Shown here: one piece after another, positions 26,552-38,952 of the stretch
Layout: every line of letters starts with the position of its first letter
How positions within the stretch are numbered: position 1 is the stretch's first letter
NCBI GenBank assembly: GCA_029289235.1
Contig: JARFTZ010000047.1
Coordinates: 1-64,000 of the forward strand
Length of the DNA: 64,000 bases
Direction of reading: 5' to 3'
DNA from: Gammaproteobacteria bacterium
GTDB taxonomy: Bacteria; Pseudomonadota; Gammaproteobacteria; Burkholderiales; Rhodocyclaceae
Position numbers and translations under genes: made by a program
The notes under the pieces: model-generated
What the model was told of the DNA's origin: nothing
Seen by the model: only the letters and a program-made list of their open reading frames with translations
Databases searched by the model: none

Positions 26552-28081
26552 GTGAACGCGATTCTGGAAATGAAGGGAATCACCAAGCGTTTTCCGGGAG
26601 TTGTCGCCCTGAAGGACGTGAACCTGGCCGTGCAGCCGGGGGAAATTCACGCCATCTGCGGTGAAAACGGGGCCGGAAAATCGACCTTGATGAAGGTGTT
26701 GAGCGGGGTTTACCCGCACGGAACGTACGAGGGGGAGATCCGTTTCGAGGGGCAGGAGCAACGCTTCGAATCGATCCGCGACAGCGAGGACAGGGGGATC
26801 GCCATCATCCACCAGGAACTGGCGCTGGTGCCGCTGATGTCGATCGCCGAGAACATCTTTCTTGGCAACGAGCTTTCCAGCTCGGGGGTGATCGACAACG
26901 AGGCGACGCATTGCCGGACTGTCGAACTGCTGAAAAAGGTCGGGCTCGCCGCGTCGCCCGAGGAACTGATCACCAATCTCGGCGTCGGCAAGCAGCAACT
27001 GGTCGAAATCGCCAAGGCGCTGGCGAAGGAATGCAAGCTGCTGATCCTCGACGAGCCAACCGCCAGCCTGAACGAGAATGACAGCCAGGCGCTGCTCGAC
27101 CTGCTGCTCGAATTCAAGGCCCAGGGCATGACGATGATCATGATCTCGCACAAGCTGAACGAAATCGCGCGCGTTGCCGATTCGGTCACCGTCCTGCGCG
27201 ATGGCTCGACCGTTCGCAGCATGGATTGCGTCGACGTGCCGATCAACGAGGACGAGATCATCCGCCACATGGTCGGCCGCGAAATGGCCGACCGCTACCC
27301 GCACCGCGAGCCGAAGATCGGCGGCACGGTGTTCGAAGTCCGCGACTGGACGGTGTTCCACGAGCAGCACGCGGATCGCAAGTTCATCAAGGGCGTCAAC
27401 TTCCACGTTCGGGCCGGAGAAATCCTCGGTATCGCCGGGTTGATGGGCGCCGGGCGCACCGAGCTGGCAATGAGCATCTTCGGGCGCACCTACGGGCGCA
27501 ACATCTCCGGAAAGGTGCTGCTGCGCGGGCAGGAGGTCGATGTCAGCACCGTCGAGAAGGCGGTCAACCACGGCATCGCCTATGTCACCGAGGACCGCAA
27601 GGGCTACGGGCTGGTGCTGGAAAACGAGATCAAGCACAACATCTCGCTGGCTAACTTGCCCGGTGTGTCGAAGCGCGGGGTCATCGACGACGGGCGGGAA
27701 TACTCGGTGGCCAAGGATTTCCAGAGAAAAATGAATATCCGCTGCCCGGACGTCTTCCAGTACGTCGGCAACCTTTCGGGCGGCAACCAGCAGAAGGTGG
27801 TACTCAGCAAGTGGCTGTTCGCCGGGCCGGAAGTGTTGATCCTCGACGAGCCGACGCGGGGCATCGACGTCGGCGCGAAATACGAAATTTATTGCCTGAT
27901 GGCCGAACTGGCGCGGGAGGGCAAGTGCATCATCCTGATCTCTTCCGAAATGCCCGAACTGCTCGGGATGGCAGACCGACTCTACGTGATGAACGAAGGA
28001 GCATTCGTCGCGGAAATGGCTGTCGCCGACGCCAGCCAGGAAAAAATCATGCGTGCAATCGTCAAGGCGGGGAAGAACTGA
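26552..28081 (+). CDS. gguA: Multiple-sugar ABC transporter ATPase, GguA-like
   Basis: 509-residue tandem ATPase starting at GTG 26552 with GAGGAG five bases upstream. Domain 1 has Walker A '[19 protein letters not shown]' and Walker B '[15 protein letters not shown]'. Domain 2 has '[16 protein letters not shown]', signature '[15 protein letters not shown]' and '[14 protein letters not shown]'. The inserted '[11 protein letters not shown]' and the '[13 protein letters not shown]' linker are typical of GguA/XylG-type proteins. It couples ATP hydrolysis to uptake of the ChvE-bound sugar. Its TGA overlaps by one base the spacer before gguB. Confidence 0.92.
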   Translation: MNAILEMKGITKRFPGVVALKDVNLAVQPGEIHAICGENGAGKSTLMKVLSGVYPHGTYEGEIRFEGQEQRFESIRDSEDRGIAIIHQELALVPLMSIAENIFLGNELSSSGVIDNEATHCRTVELLKKVGLAASPEELITNLGVGKQQLVEIAKALAKECKLLILDEPTASLNENDSQALLDLLLEFKAQGMTMIMISHKLNEIARVADSVTVLRDGSTVRSMDCVDVPINEDEIIRHMVGREMADRYPHREPKIGGTVFEVRDWTVFHEQHADRKFIKGVNFHVRAGEILGIAGLMGAGRTELAMSIFGRTYGRNISGKVLLRGQEVDVSTVEKAVNHGIAYVTEDRKGYGLVLENEIKHNISLANLPGVSKRGVIDDGREYSVAKDFQRKMNIRCPDVFQYVGNLSGGNQQKVVLSKWLFAGPEVLILDEPTRGIDVGAKYEIYCLMAELAREGKCIILISSEMPELLGMADRLYVMNEGAFVAEMAVADASQEKIMRAIVKAGKN

Positions 28082-28082
28082 A

Positions 28083-29279
28083 ATGAACAGTGTCATGCAA
28101 GCGGTCGAGCCGACGACCGGAACCGTGTCGGCATCCGGATTCATCAAGAAGAACCTGCGCGAGTACGGCATGCTGCTCTCGCTGGTCGTGATCATGGTCT
28201 TTTTCGAATACATGACCGACGGCACGCTGATGCAGCCGCTGAACCTGACCAACCTGGTGCTGCAGAACAGCTACATCGTGATCATGGCCCTGGGCATGCT
28301 GCTGGTGATCGTCGCCGGCCACATCGACCTCTCGGTCGGCTCGGTGGCCGGGTTCATCGGCGGTCTTGCGGCCGTGCTTATGGTCGAGTACCACTGGCAC
28401 TACCTGCCGGCGACGCTGGCGTGCCTCGCCGCCGGGGCGCTGATCGGCGGAATCCAGGGGTATTTCATCGCCTTTCACCGGATTCCGGCCTTCATCGTCA
28501 CGCTCGGCGGGATGCTGGTATTCCGCGGATTGGCGTTGTGGCTGCTGCATGGACAGTCGGTCGGGCCGTTTCCGAAGGGCTTCCAGTTGCTCAGTTCCGG
28601 CTTCATCCCGGATCCGTTCGGTACCGACGGCCTGCGCGTGACGTCGCTGCTGCTCGGTGCAGCGGTGGCGCTCGGCTTTGTTTACATGAATCTCAAGGAG
28701 CGCGCCAACAAGATCCGCTACGGCGCGGCGGCCGAGCCGCTCGGTTTTCTGGTCGGCAAGAACCTCGCCTTCGCGGCGGCGATCATCTATCTGTGCTATC
28801 TGCTGGCTTCGTACAAGGGCATGCCCAACGTGATGGTGATCATGTTCGCCCTGATGCTGTTCTATGATTTCGTCACCAACCGCACCACGATCGGCCGTCG
28901 CGTCTATGCCCTCGGGGGCAACGAGAAAGCGGCGCGGCTTTCGGGTATCAAGACCGACCGGCTGTCGTTCTACACCTTCGTCAACATGGGCGTCCTCGCC
29001 GCACTGGCCGGGCTGATCTTTGCCGCGCGGCTGAACACGGCAACACCGAAGGCCGGCGTCGGCTTCGAACTGGACGTGATCGCCGCCTGCTTCATCGGCG
29101 GCGCCTCGGCGACCGGGGGCGTGGGCAAAGTGATGGGCGCGGTGATCGGCGCCTTCGTCATGGGCGTGATGAACAACGGCATGTCGATTCTCGGCATCGG
29201 CATCGACTGGCAGCAGGTGATCAAGGGGGTCGTGCTGGTGGCCGCCGTGTTCGTCGATGTGTATAACAAGAACAAATGA
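28083..29279 (+). CDS. gguB: Multiple-sugar ABC transporter permease, GguB-like
   Basis: 398-residue inner-membrane permease. ATG 28083 (MNSVMQAVEPTTG) is one base after the gguA stop; the track start 28053 lies inside gguA. It is a homodimeric CUT2 permease with more than ten helices, like XylH, and shows 'GMLLVIVAGHIDLSVGSVAGFIGG' and 'GFELDVIAACFIGGASATGGVGKVMGA'. Together with ChvE and GguA it makes a second sugar importer beside YtfQRT-YjfF. Confidence 0.92.
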   Translation: MNSVMQAVEPTTGTVSASGFIKKNLREYGMLLSLVVIMVFFEYMTDGTLMQPLNLTNLVLQNSYIVIMALGMLLVIVAGHIDLSVGSVAGFIGGLAAVLMVEYHWHYLPATLACLAAGALIGGIQGYFIAFHRIPAFIVTLGGMLVFRGLALWLLHGQSVGPFPKGFQLLSSGFIPDPFGTDGLRVTSLLLGAAVALGFVYMNLKERANKIRYGAAAEPLGFLVGKNLAFAAAIIYLCYLLASYKGMPNVMVIMFALMLFYDFVTNRTTIGRRVYALGGNEKAARLSGIKTDRLSFYTFVNMGVLAALAGLIFAARLNTATPKAGVGFELDVIAACFIGGASATGGVGKVMGAVIGAFVMGVMNNGMSILGIGIDWQQVIKGVVLVAAVFVDVYNKNK

Positions 29280-29321
29280 TCAACGGAATGCCGACCCACC
29301 CGTGACGGAAGCTTGAAATCG

Positions 29322-30278
29322 ATGCGCCACCATCAGGAAGCCGGACAGCAGCTCAACCCCTTGTTGCCCGGATATTCGTTCAACATCTATCTCGTCGCGG
29401 GGATGACCCCGATCATCGAGAACGGCCCGCTCGACTTCTACATCGACCGCAAGAACGGGATGAGCGGCTTCATCATCAACATGACGGTGCAGGGGCGGGG
29501 CAAGGTCTTCGAGGGGGATGACGCGTTCTACTGCAATCCGGGCGACCTGCTGCTGTTCCCGCCCGAGGCCCGCCATTTCTACGGCCGCGCCCCGGACAGC
29601 CCCGACTGGTATCACCGCTGGGTGTATTTCCGCCCGCGCGGGTTCTGGGCGCCCTGGCTGCAGTGGCGCGACCAGGTCAACAAGGTCGGGCGCATGACGC
29701 TCGCGAACGAAACCCTGGTGGCCGAGTTCGACGCGCTGTTCCAGCAGATCGAGGAAACCTACAAGGCCGGCCGCCGCTCGTCGGAAGAGCTGGCGCTCAA
29801 CCTGCTCGAACGCCTGCTGATCCGTTGCTTCGAGGAAACGCCGGAGAACAGCAACGACCCGATCGATCCGCGCATCGAGGAGGCGTGCCAGCATATTTCG
29901 CGCAATCTGGCGGCCGACCTCACGCTGGAGGATGTCGCGCGCCATGTCTGTCTTTCGCCCTCCCGGCTGGCGCACTTGTTCCGCGACCAGATGGGGGTCA
30001 ATCTCGTGCGCTGGCGGGAAGACCAGCGCATGATCCTGGCCAAGCACCTGCTGCATGCCACGCGTTTTCCGGTTGCCCGCGTGGCCAGTCTCGTCGGCTA
30101 CGATGACCAGATGTATTTTTCACGGGTCTTCCGCAAGCGCGTCGGCAGTTGCCCGACGGATTTCCGCCGGACCAGCGAGGCATCGCCGGCACCGTGCGTC
30201 GTCCCCGATGAATTCTGGGGCGGCGAGGCGGGAATCGCCGCCCTGCAGGAAAACGACCCTTTTCAGGAGAGTGTTTGA
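29322..30278 (+). CDS. araC: Arabinose operon regulator AraC
   Basis: 318-residue regulator, clearly orthologous to E. coli AraC. The N-terminal cupin arm reads '[20 protein letters not shown]' and '[20 protein letters not shown]', '[19 protein letters not shown]' and '[12 protein letters not shown]', nearly as in E. coli. The C-terminal AraC/XylS double helix-turn-helix includes '[18 protein letters not shown]' and '[18 protein letters not shown]'. ATG 29322 is preferred over TTG 29313 because GGAA is better spaced for it. Unlike in E. coli, araC is inside a sugar-transport operon (after gguB) rather than divergent from araB, and its stop abuts galM directly. It should bind arabinose and control both arms of the divergon. 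Confidence 0.95.
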   Translation: MRHHQEAGQQLNPLLPGYSFNIYLVAGMTPIIENGPLDFYIDRKNGMSGFIINMTVQGRGKVFEGDDAFYCNPGDLLLFPPEARHFYGRAPDSPDWYHRWVYFRPRGFWAPWLQWRDQVNKVGRMTLANETLVAEFDALFQQIEETYKAGRRSSEELALNLLERLLIRCFEETPENSNDPIDPRIEEACQHISRNLAADLTLEDVARHVCLSPSRLAHLFRDQMGVNLVRWREDQRMILAKHLLHATRFPVARVASLVGYDDQMYFSRVFRKRVGSCPTDFRRTSEASPAPCVVPDEFWGGEAGIAALQENDPFQESV

Positions 30279-31313
30279 ATGAGTGCCCATGTCCGGTGTC
30301 CCGACGGAAATCCGCCGAATGTGATATCGATCGGCAGCGAAACGGGAATTCGGCTGGCCCTGATGGACTGGGGAGCGACCTGGCTTTCCTGCCGTGTTCC
30401 GGTGGGCGGCGCGACGCGTGAAGTGCTGCTCGGGTGTGGCCGAATCGAAGACTATTTCGTCCAGAAGGCGTTTCTCGGCGCGACGGTCGGGCGCTACGCC
30501 AACCGCATCGGCGGGGCGGAGTTCTCGGATGGTGACCGGCTTTTTCATCTCGTGCCAAACGAGGGGAGGAACCAGCTGCACGGCGGGCCCGAAGGGTTCT
30601 GGAACCGCCGCTGGCAGATCGCCGAGTGTTCCGGCGAGCATGTGGTGATGAGCCTGGTTTCGGCGGACGGCGACCAGGGCTTTCCCGGCACCTTGCGCGC
30701 TTCGGTCAGCGTGCGGGTGCAGGGTGCGTCGGCCGTCAGCATCGACTACGAAGCGAGCGTCGATGCACCGTGCCCGGTCAATCTCACCAATCACGCCTAC
30801 TTCAACCTTGACGGGCTGGCGAGCGATGTCCGCCGTCACGGCCTGCAGATCAACGCGGCCCATTATCTGCCGGTTGATCCGGAACTGCTCCCGGTGGGCG
30901 ATCTGGCCCCGGTCGACGGGACTGGCTTCGACTTTCGCCGCGAGAAGCCGATCGGCCAGGACTTCCTGTGCGATGCCCAGCAGGAGATTGCGCGCGGCTA
31001 CGACCACGCCTACCTGCTCGATCCCGAGTGCCCGATGCTGACCCGGGCAGCAGCGACGCTGGTGGCCGGCGACGGCGCGCTGGCGATGGATGTGTTCACC
31101 ACCAAGCCGGCGTTGCAGTTCTACAGCGGCAACTACCTCGCTGGCGTGCCGTCCCGGGATGGCGGCAGCTACGCCGCCTGTCAGGGCGTGGCGCTGGAAA
31201 CACAGTTCCTCCCGGACAGTCCGCATCATCCCGAATGGCCGCAGCCGAGTTGCTGGCTTCAACCGGGCGAAACCTATCGGCACAAGACCGTTTTGTCGTT
31301 CCGGACGGGCTGA
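30279..31313 (+). CDS. galM: Aldose 1-epimerase (mutarotase)
   Basis: 344-residue enzyme interconverting alpha and beta anomers of aldoses such as galactose and arabinose. Active-site residues are visible in 'GATVGRYANRIGGAEF', 'NEGRNQLHGGPEGFWNR' (catalytic His), 'NLTNHAYFNLDG' (second His) and 'QFYSGNYLAG'; a late 'GVALETQFLPDSPHHPEWP' carries the catalytic Glu. The ATG follows the araC TGA with no gap. It serves both the ara and gal pathways of this regulon. No terminator with a T-run was seen in the 90 bases before nadE. Confidence 0.93.
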   Translation: MSAHVRCPDGNPPNVISIGSETGIRLALMDWGATWLSCRVPVGGATREVLLGCGRIEDYFVQKAFLGATVGRYANRIGGAEFSDGDRLFHLVPNEGRNQLHGGPEGFWNRRWQIAECSGEHVVMSLVSADGDQGFPGTLRASVSVRVQGASAVSIDYEASVDAPCPVNLTNHAYFNLDGLASDVRRHGLQINAAHYLPVDPELLPVGDLAPVDGTGFDFRREKPIGQDFLCDAQQEIARGYDHAYLLDPECPMLTRAAATLVAGDGALAMDVFTTKPALQFYSGNYLAGVPSRDGGSYAACQGVALETQFLPDSPHHPEWPQPSCWLQPGETYRHKTVLSFRTG

Positions 31314-31390
31314 CTGATTTCAGTGCGCAACCGGGACCGGAGCGGCTAGAGCAGGCGCCGGTCAAGGTTCTGCCGGCATCGACTATCGTT

Positions 31391-31403
31391 TATAGTTACG
31401 CCT

Positions 31404-31404
<1 letters not shown>
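31391..31404 (+). promoter_or_regulatory. Putative nadE -10 box directly before the start codon
   Basis: TATAGT at 31391-31396 matches the -10 consensus at 5 of 6 positions and ends seven bases before ATG 31404, where a transcript start would be expected. No Shine-Dalgarno sequence precedes the ATG. This suggests a leaderless mRNA, though the -35 (TTCTGC, 17 bases upstream) is poor. Confidence 0.35.
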
Positions 31405-33399
<1,995 letters not shown>

Positions 33400-33420
33400 G
33401 CCGAAGGCCTAACAGACAGA

Positions 33421-33446
33421 AAAGCCCGCCGCACGCGGGCTTTTTC
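33421..33446 (+). terminator. Rho-independent terminator of glnB
   Basis: AAAGCCCGC and GCGGGCTTT form a 9-bp stem around CGCAC, followed by further Ts. It lies 21 bases after the glnB stop. Confidence 0.9.
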
Positions 33447-33570
33447 GTGCCGTTCTGCCGAGAATTTCGTTTTCTATTCATGTTGTTGCAGTCATAAAGT
33501 CAAGCCAGTATCATCTTGTCCCATAGAGCCTGAATGATTTTCTTGTGCAACTCCAGCGCGTGACCCGCCG

Positions 33571-34224
33571 ATGAATTCCAGACAATCCGAGCGAACGGCT
33601 TCCAAGGTGCACCTGATCGACGACGATCCGATGGTGACGTTCCTGTTGGTCGACCTGGTCGAGTCGGTTGACCTGCCCTATGTCGTCTATGAGAGCGCGG
33701 TGAAGTTCCTGGAGCAGGAGGGGCTGGACAGCCTGCAGGGCTGCATCGTCAGCGACCTGCGCATGCCGGGGATGAGCGGCCTGGAATTGCAGGAGACCTT
33801 GCACCGTCGTGAGATCAACCTGCCGATCATCTTCATCTCGGCGTATGCCGAAGTCCAGACCGTGGTCAGGGCGATGCGCGGCGGCGCGCTGGATTTCTTC
33901 CAGAAGCCGTTCTCCTCGCAGGAACTGGTTGAACGCATCCAGGACGGCCTGCGCATCGACAAGCAGCGGGCCGAACTGTTGAGACGGAACCGCGAGATCG
34001 GCGAGCGTGTCGCACAGCTGACGACGCGCGAGAAGGAAGTCCTGCAGGGCATCTTCGAGGGCAAGATCACCAAGGTCATCGCCGATGAACTGGGTATCGG
34101 CGTCAGGACCACCGAGACCTACCGGCAACTGATCATGCAGAAGCTGCAGGCCGGGTCGGTGGCCGAACTGGTGCGTACGGTCATCGACGTGATGCCGCTG
34201 GTGCCACAGCGTTCGTCGGAGTGA
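33571..34224 (+). CDS. FixJ/LuxR-type two-component response regulator
   Basis: 217-residue regulator. The receiver domain (about 10-125) has the acidic pair in '[12 protein letters not shown]', the phosphorylation site in '[15 protein letters not shown]', the switch Ser/Thr region '[14 protein letters not shown]' and lysine in '[12 protein letters not shown]'. The LuxR-type helix-turn-helix (about 150-205) reads '[27 protein letters not shown]'. The last 44 bases overlap, tail to tail, the end of the hybrid kinase gene on the other strand. It is the only DNA-binding regulator of the signalling region and is therefore a candidate for binding the palindrome modules of the che operon. No clear ribosome binding site is seen before ATG 33571. 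Confidence 0.9.
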   Translation: MNSRQSERTASKVHLIDDDPMVTFLLVDLVESVDLPYVVYESAVKFLEQEGLDSLQGCIVSDLRMPGMSGLELQETLHRREINLPIIFISAYAEVQTVVRAMRGGALDFFQKPFSSQELVERIQDGLRIDKQRAELLRRNREIGERVAQLTTREKEVLQGIFEGKITKVIADELGIGVRTTETYRQLIMQKLQAGSVAELVRTVIDVMPLVPQRSSE

Positions 34225-37200
34225 TCGTGGTGTTGCCGGAGTGTCCGGTCGTTTCCGGCGTTCGGGCCTTGGCTCCTTGCAGTTCGAGCAGGGCGCGTTC
34301 GTAGTCGAAGACATCGATTGCCGCGAGCAGTGTCTCGGCGGATTTCCCTAGTGCGGCCAGTAGATTTGCACTTTCCCCGCGGGCGAATTCGGTGGCGTTG
34401 ATATCGCCATCGCGCAGCAGGCGCTCGAGTTGCAGCAACACGTGCTGGTTGCGATGGCTGGAGGCGACGGGAGATGCGGGATTGCCGGAATCGTCTTCCA
34501 CAACCGGAGGAGCCTCGATCCCGGCGCCGGTATTCTCCAGCCCTTCGACGAGTTCCCGGAAAGGATCCTTGAGGGCGTTCAGGCAACCGAACAGCGCTCC
34601 CTGATGCTCCTCTCCCTTGCGCGCCGTCTCAAGCAGCGACATGGCCATGGAGGCGACCTTCATGGCGCCGAGCAGGCCGGCCGCGCCTTTCAGCGAGTGA
34701 GCTACTTGTTCGATCGTTCGCAGGTCGCTTTCCGCCAGCGCGGTGGAGATTTTCTCCAGGTCGCCGCGATGTTCCTGCAGGAAGAGCCTGACGAGTTGTC
34801 GGAACTTGTCCTCGTTGTTGCGTACCCGGGCCAGCCCGGCGTCGATGTCGATCCACGCTACGCCGGCGAGGTGTCGGCTCAGTTCCGATTCTTTCGATGC
34901 GACGGGTGCCGGCGCCGCGGCGTTTGCAGTTTCCTGTTTCATCAGTTCAGCCCCCTCCGTGTGTGGCAGCCAGCGGAGCAGCATGGCGTACAGTTTTTCG
35001 GGATCGACCGGCTTGGCGACGAAATCGTTCATGCCGGCATCTAGGCAGGCCCGCCGGTCTTCTTCGTAGGCATTGGCGGTCATGGCCAGGATCGGCGTGG
35101 CTGCCCGGCCGGGCAGCTTGCGGATGAGACGTGTGGCCTCCAGTCCGTTCATGACCGGCATCTGCACGTCCATGAGTACCAGATCGTACGGTGTGGTGCG
35201 GATCATGTCGACGGCTTCGCGGCCGTTGTGCACGGAATCGACCTCCAGTCCGGCACCGTGCAGCAGGAGCCGGGCGACCTCGAGATTGACCTCGACGTCG
35301 TCGGCCAGCAGGACGCGCGCGCCGGCATGCGTCTGCCGCAACGCGTGCTCGTGGTCGTCCGGACGGGTTGCGCTGACGTTGGGCATGATGCCGCGGCCAC
35401 GCCGCAGGCGGGCGGTGAACCAGAATGTGCTGCCCTGACCCGGCTGGCTTTCGACGCCGACATCGCCGCCCATCAGCCGCGCCAGGCGCTGCGTGATCGC
35501 CAGGCCCAGCCCGGTACCGCCGTAGCGGCGGGTGATCGACGTGTCGGCCTGCTCGAAGGCGCTGAAGATGCCGTCGATCTTCTCGGGGGGAATGCCGATG
35601 CCGGTGTCCTCCACCAGGAAGCGCACGACGAGGCCTTGCGCATCCTCCGAAAGCAGTTCCGTGCGGATCGTCACCTGGCCGTGGTCGGTGAACTTGACGG
35701 CGTTGGCGCTGTAGTTGAGCAGTGCCTGCCGCAGCCGCGTCGGGTCGCCCCGCAACCAGAGAGGAACATCGCCGAGGTCGACAGAAACGGGGAGGCGCTT
35801 CTCGCGCAGCGCGTTGGCGAGCATCGAACGGACGCTGTCGGTGATGCTTTCCAGCAGGAAGTCCGTCTCTTCAAGTTCCATCCGCCCGGATTCGATCTTG
35901 GACAGGTCGAGGATGTTGTTGATCAGCGCCAGCAGGTGGTTGGCGGCCGCGTCGATTTTGTCCAGGCGTTCGAGCTGACGCGGTGTCGGGTCGCTGTTGC
36001 GCAGCAGGTGCGTGAGGCCGACGATGGCGTTCATCGGCGTGCGGATTTCGTGGCTCATGTTGGCCAGGAAGGCGCTCTTGGCGATATTGGCAGCCTCGGC
36101 GTGAATCCGGGCTTCGGCCAGTTGTGTGGTGCGCTGCTCAACGACCTCTTCGAGGTGGAAGCGGTACTTGTCCAGTTCCGCGCCCAGGCGCTTTTTCTCG
36201 GTGATGTCCTCCTTGACGGCCACATAATGGCTGATACGGCCGTCGGCTTGGCGGATTGGGGCGACGACGGCGAATTCGACGAACAGCGTGCCGTCCTTGC
36301 GCCGGTTGTGAAACTCGCCTTTCCAGGATTCGCCCCGCATCAGCGAGGCCCACATGGCCAGGAAATTTTCCTGCGGAGTCTGTCCTGAATGGAGGATGCG
36401 CGGATTCCTGCCAAGGGTTTCCTCTCGTGTATATCCCGTCTGTCTGACGAAGGCCACGTTGACGTATTCGATGGCGCCGGTGGTGTCGGTGATCACGATC
36501 GACTCGGGGCTCTGTTCGACCGCTTCCGAGAGGATTCGCAGGCTCTGCTCCATCGTTTTGTGCAAGGTGATGTCGAGCAGCGTCAGGCGTATCACCTTCG
36601 AAGCGTCCGCGGATGACTGCAGCGAGCTGGTTGCGTTGACATGCACGATTGAACCATCCGGGCGCCGGAGCGCCAGTTCTTCGTGCTGGCCCGCGTTGCC
36701 GTGTGTGGCCCTCTCCATGAAGTGTGTCCATCGCGCCGAGGAGTCGGCGGCGAGAAACGAAGAGAACAAACGCCCGACCAGTGGGTTGGCATGGACGCCG
36801 AGCAGCGAGGCACCCATCACATTGACCCGCTCGATGATTCCGTCCGGGGAAATCGCGAAATAGGCGACCGGCGCATGTTCGTACAGATCGACAAAACCCC
36901 TGCGCGATTCTTCGAGCGCCGCCTTGGTGTTCAGCAGGTCCTCATTCTGCAGGCGGAGTTCGGTCTGGCTGCTTTTCAGTTGCGCGTTGGCGATGTTCAG
37001 CGCCATCTCGTGCATTTTCCTGGGGGTGATGTCCTCGGCCGTGGCGAACAGATGGTCGAGCTTGCCGTCGGCTTTTCGTGCCGCCTTTACTTCGGCCTTG
37101 ATGTAGATCACCGCGCCGTCCCGACGGATGATCCGGGTTTCGAAAATGATCGAGTCGCTTGCGCCCGTGCGGACCTTCAGCACGTTACCGGCGACAGCTT

Positions 37201-37633
37201 CGAGATCATCGGGATGGACCAGATCGCAGGCGGCCTTCCGTGTGAGTTCTTCGCGGGAAAACCCTGTGATGCCGCAGCACTGCTCGTTGACCCGGAGAAA
37301 ACGCCGGTTTTCCGGGCTCAGGATCGCCATGGCGATGAAGGTCTGGTCGAAGAGCTTCGAAAGCAGTTCGTCTGCTTGCGTTTCCTCCTCGAATCGCTTC
37401 GCGAAGACGGCGCGCTGTGCGAGGGCGCGGTACAGGACAAAGGTGCTGGCGAGGATGAAAAGCACTTGCAGCACGACGAGGAGCGGCGAGTCGAAAGCCG
37501 GGCGTTCGCCGGCGACCAGCTGAGGCGTTCCCAGGAAGCACAGCGCGGCCAGCAGCATGTAGAGGGCGGAACCCGTCGCCGGAGGCAGGGACGATATGCG
37601 TCGACGCAAGGACTGGAATGCGGGATGGGCCAT
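34181..37633 (-). CDS. Hybrid sensor histidine kinase: 2 TM, three PAS, HisKA-HATPase, REC, Hpt
   Basis: 1150-residue membrane phosphorelay kinase. Two N-terminal hydrophobic segments (about 20-40 and 48-68) enclose only a short loop, so sensing is probably by the three PAS domains (about 85-205, 240-365 and 380-500; e.g. '[28 protein letters not shown]'). HisKA has '[19 protein letters not shown]', the ATPase has '[24 protein letters not shown]' and '[13 protein letters not shown]', the receiver '[19 protein letters not shown]', and the C-terminal Hpt '[16 protein letters not shown]'. Last gene of the chemosensory operon, 42 bases after the HD-GYP gene. The FixJ-type regulator convergent with it is a likely partner. 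A 44-base tail overlap with that gene is unusual. Confidence 0.92.
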   Translation of the reverse strand: MAHPAFQSLRRRISSLPPATGSALYMLLAALCFLGTPQLVAGERPAFDSPLLVVLQVLFILASTFVLYRALAQRAVFAKRFEEETQADELLSKLFDQTFIAMAILSPENRRFLRVNEQCCGITGFSREELTRKAACDLVHPDDLEAVAGNVLKVRTGASDSIIFETRIIRRDGAVIYIKAEVKAARKADGKLDHLFATAEDITPRKMHEMALNIANAQLKSSQTELRLQNEDLLNTKAALEESRRGFVDLYEHAPVAYFAISPDGIIERVNVMGASLLGVHANPLVGRLFSSFLAADSSARWTHFMERATHGNAGQHEELALRRPDGSIVHVNATSSLQSSADASKVIRLTLLDITLHKTMEQSLRILSEAVEQSPESIVITDTTGAIEYVNVAFVRQTGYTREETLGRNPRILHSGQTPQENFLAMWASLMRGESWKGEFHNRRKDGTLFVEFAVVAPIRQADGRISHYVAVKEDITEKKRLGAELDKYRFHLEEVVEQRTTQLAEARIHAEAANIAKSAFLANMSHEIRTPMNAIVGLTHLLRNSDPTPRQLERLDKIDAAANHLLALINNILDLSKIESGRMELEETDFLLESITDSVRSMLANALREKRLPVSVDLGDVPLWLRGDPTRLRQALLNYSANAVKFTDHGQVTIRTELLSEDAQGLVVRFLVEDTGIGIPPEKIDGIFSAFEQADTSITRRYGGTGLGLAITQRLARLMGGDVGVESQPGQGSTFWFTARLRRGRGIMPNVSATRPDDHEHALRQTHAGARVLLADDVEVNLEVARLLLHGAGLEVDSVHNGREAVDMIRTTPYDLVLMDVQMPVMNGLEATRLIRKLPGRAATPILAMTANAYEEDRRACLDAGMNDFVAKPVDPEKLYAMLLRWLPHTEGAELMKQETANAAAPAPVASKESELSRHLAGVAWIDIDAGLARVRNNEDKFRQLVRLFLQEHRGDLEKISTALAESDLRTIEQVAHSLKGAAGLLGAMKVASMAMSLLETARKGEEHQGALFGCLNALKDPFRELVEGLENTGAGIEAPPVVEDDSGNPASPVASSHRNQHVLLQLERLLRDGDINATEFARGESANLLAALGKSAETLLAAIDVFDYERALLELQGAKARTPETTGHSGNTTITPTNAVAPAASRR

Positions 37634-37675
37634 GGCCTGTCTGTCGTATCCGGGCGGCGAACCGATGGCGACGGC

Positions 37676-38935
37676 TTATCCGTCAAGCCCGTAATGCAGG
37701 GCGATCGCCTCGAACTCGTGGCAGTGGGCCAGAAAAACGTCGGTGATCTCGGGGTCGAACTGCCGGTCGCGCTCGCCGGCGATGATCCGGCGGACCTCGG
37801 CGAAGGGCATGGCATCCTTGTAGACCCGCTTCGAGATCAACGCGTCGAAGACGTCGGCCACCGCCATCAGCCTTGCCGAAACGGGGATCGACTCCCCCGC
37901 CAGCTTGTCGGGGTAGCCGGTGCCGTCCCAGCGCTCGTGGTGCCAGCGCACGATTTCCTTGGCCTGGGCGAGGAAATCAGCGGAAGCATTGATGTCCTTT
38001 TCGGCCAGCGCGATGGCGTCGCAGCCGAGAGTCGTGTGGGTGCGCATGATCGCCCATTCCCCGGGGGTCAGCTTGCCCGGCTTGAGCAGGATGGCGTCGG
38101 GAATGCCGACCTTGCCGATGTCGTGGAGAGGCGCCGAACGTGCCAGCGTTTCGATGTATTTCGGTGTCAGCGAACGGGAAAAACGCGGCCGGTCGGCGAG
38201 ACGCATCGCCAGCAACTGCACATAGTTCTGCGTGCGCTGGATATGGTTGCCGGTCTCGTTGTCGCGGGTCTCCGCCAGATGGGCGAGCGCGCGAATGCTG
38301 ACGGCCTGGATCAGCTCGTTTTCCCGCATTCGCCGGTTGACTTCCGCTTCCAGCGCCTGGTTCTGGTCCTGCAGCCAGGAACGTGCGTGGCGAACCAGCA
38401 ACTGGCTGCGCACGCGGGCGAGGACGATCGAAGGACGAAACGGTTTGACGATGTAGTCGGCAATGCCGGCGGCGAAGGCGCGTTCCTCGTCCTCGTCGGT
38501 GTCCTTGGCGGTAAGAAAGATCACCGGAATGTCGCGTGTTTCCGGGTTGTTGCGCAGGTAGTAGAGGACTTCGTGGCCGTTCATGTCCTGCATCATGATG
38601 TCCAGCAGGATCAGGGCCGGCTTGGGTGCCTGGGCCGCCAGACGCAGCCCGGTGCCGCCGGAGTTCGCCACCTTGACGCGATAGCCGGCATCCTGCAGCA
38701 GGGAACCCAGTGCGCTGAGGTTTTCCGGCGAGTCGTCGACGATGAGGATGATCTCGTTGTCGGTCGAGCGGCGGCGCGGCGGGTTCGCGTGAGGATCGGG
38801 AACAATGACGTTCTCGCCGAGAATGAGCGACGACACGGTCGGGCGCGTATCCGTGAGCGGCATCGTCCGCGCACCGCTGCGCGGACGTTCTGCCGGTGGA
38901 GCGCCTTGATCGTTTCGCATCTGCGCCTCGCTCAC
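37676..38935 (-). CDS. Response regulator with HD-GYP c-di-GMP phosphodiesterase domain (RpfG-like)
   Basis: About 419 residues. The N-terminal receiver (about 60-180) has 'IILIVDDSPENLSALG', phosphorylation site 'LILLDIMMQDMNGHE' and 'FLTAKDTDEDE' and 'IVKPFRP'. The HD-GYP domain (about 210-400) has 'APLHDIGKVGIPDAILLKPGKLTPGEWAIMRTHT' and 'HHERWDGTGYPDKLAG' with all metal ligands and GYP intact, so hydrolysis of cyclic di-GMP is expected. The track start is GTG 38935; ATG 38920 has a better-spaced GAGG and may be the true start. It joins the chemosensory operon between cheW and the hybrid kinase, giving it a second-messenger output. Confidence 0.93.
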   Translation of the reverse strand: MSEAQMRNDQGAPPAERPRSGARTMPLTDTRPTVSSLILGENVIVPDPHANPPRRRSTDNEIILIVDDSPENLSALGSLLQDAGYRVKVANSGGTGLRLAAQAPKPALILLDIMMQDMNGHEVLYYLRNNPETRDIPVIFLTAKDTDEDEERAFAAGIADYIVKPFRPSIVLARVRSQLLVRHARSWLQDQNQALEAEVNRRMRENELIQAVSIRALAHLAETRDNETGNHIQRTQNYVQLLAMRLADRPRFSRSLTPKYIETLARSAPLHDIGKVGIPDAILLKPGKLTPGEWAIMRTHTTLGCDAIALAEKDINASADFLAQAKEIVRWHHERWDGTGYPDKLAGESIPVSARLMAVADVFDALISKRVYKDAMPFAEVRRIIAGERDRQFDPEITDVFLAHCHEFEAIALHYGLDG

Positions 38936-38952
38936 GCGTGTCCCGCGGCCGG

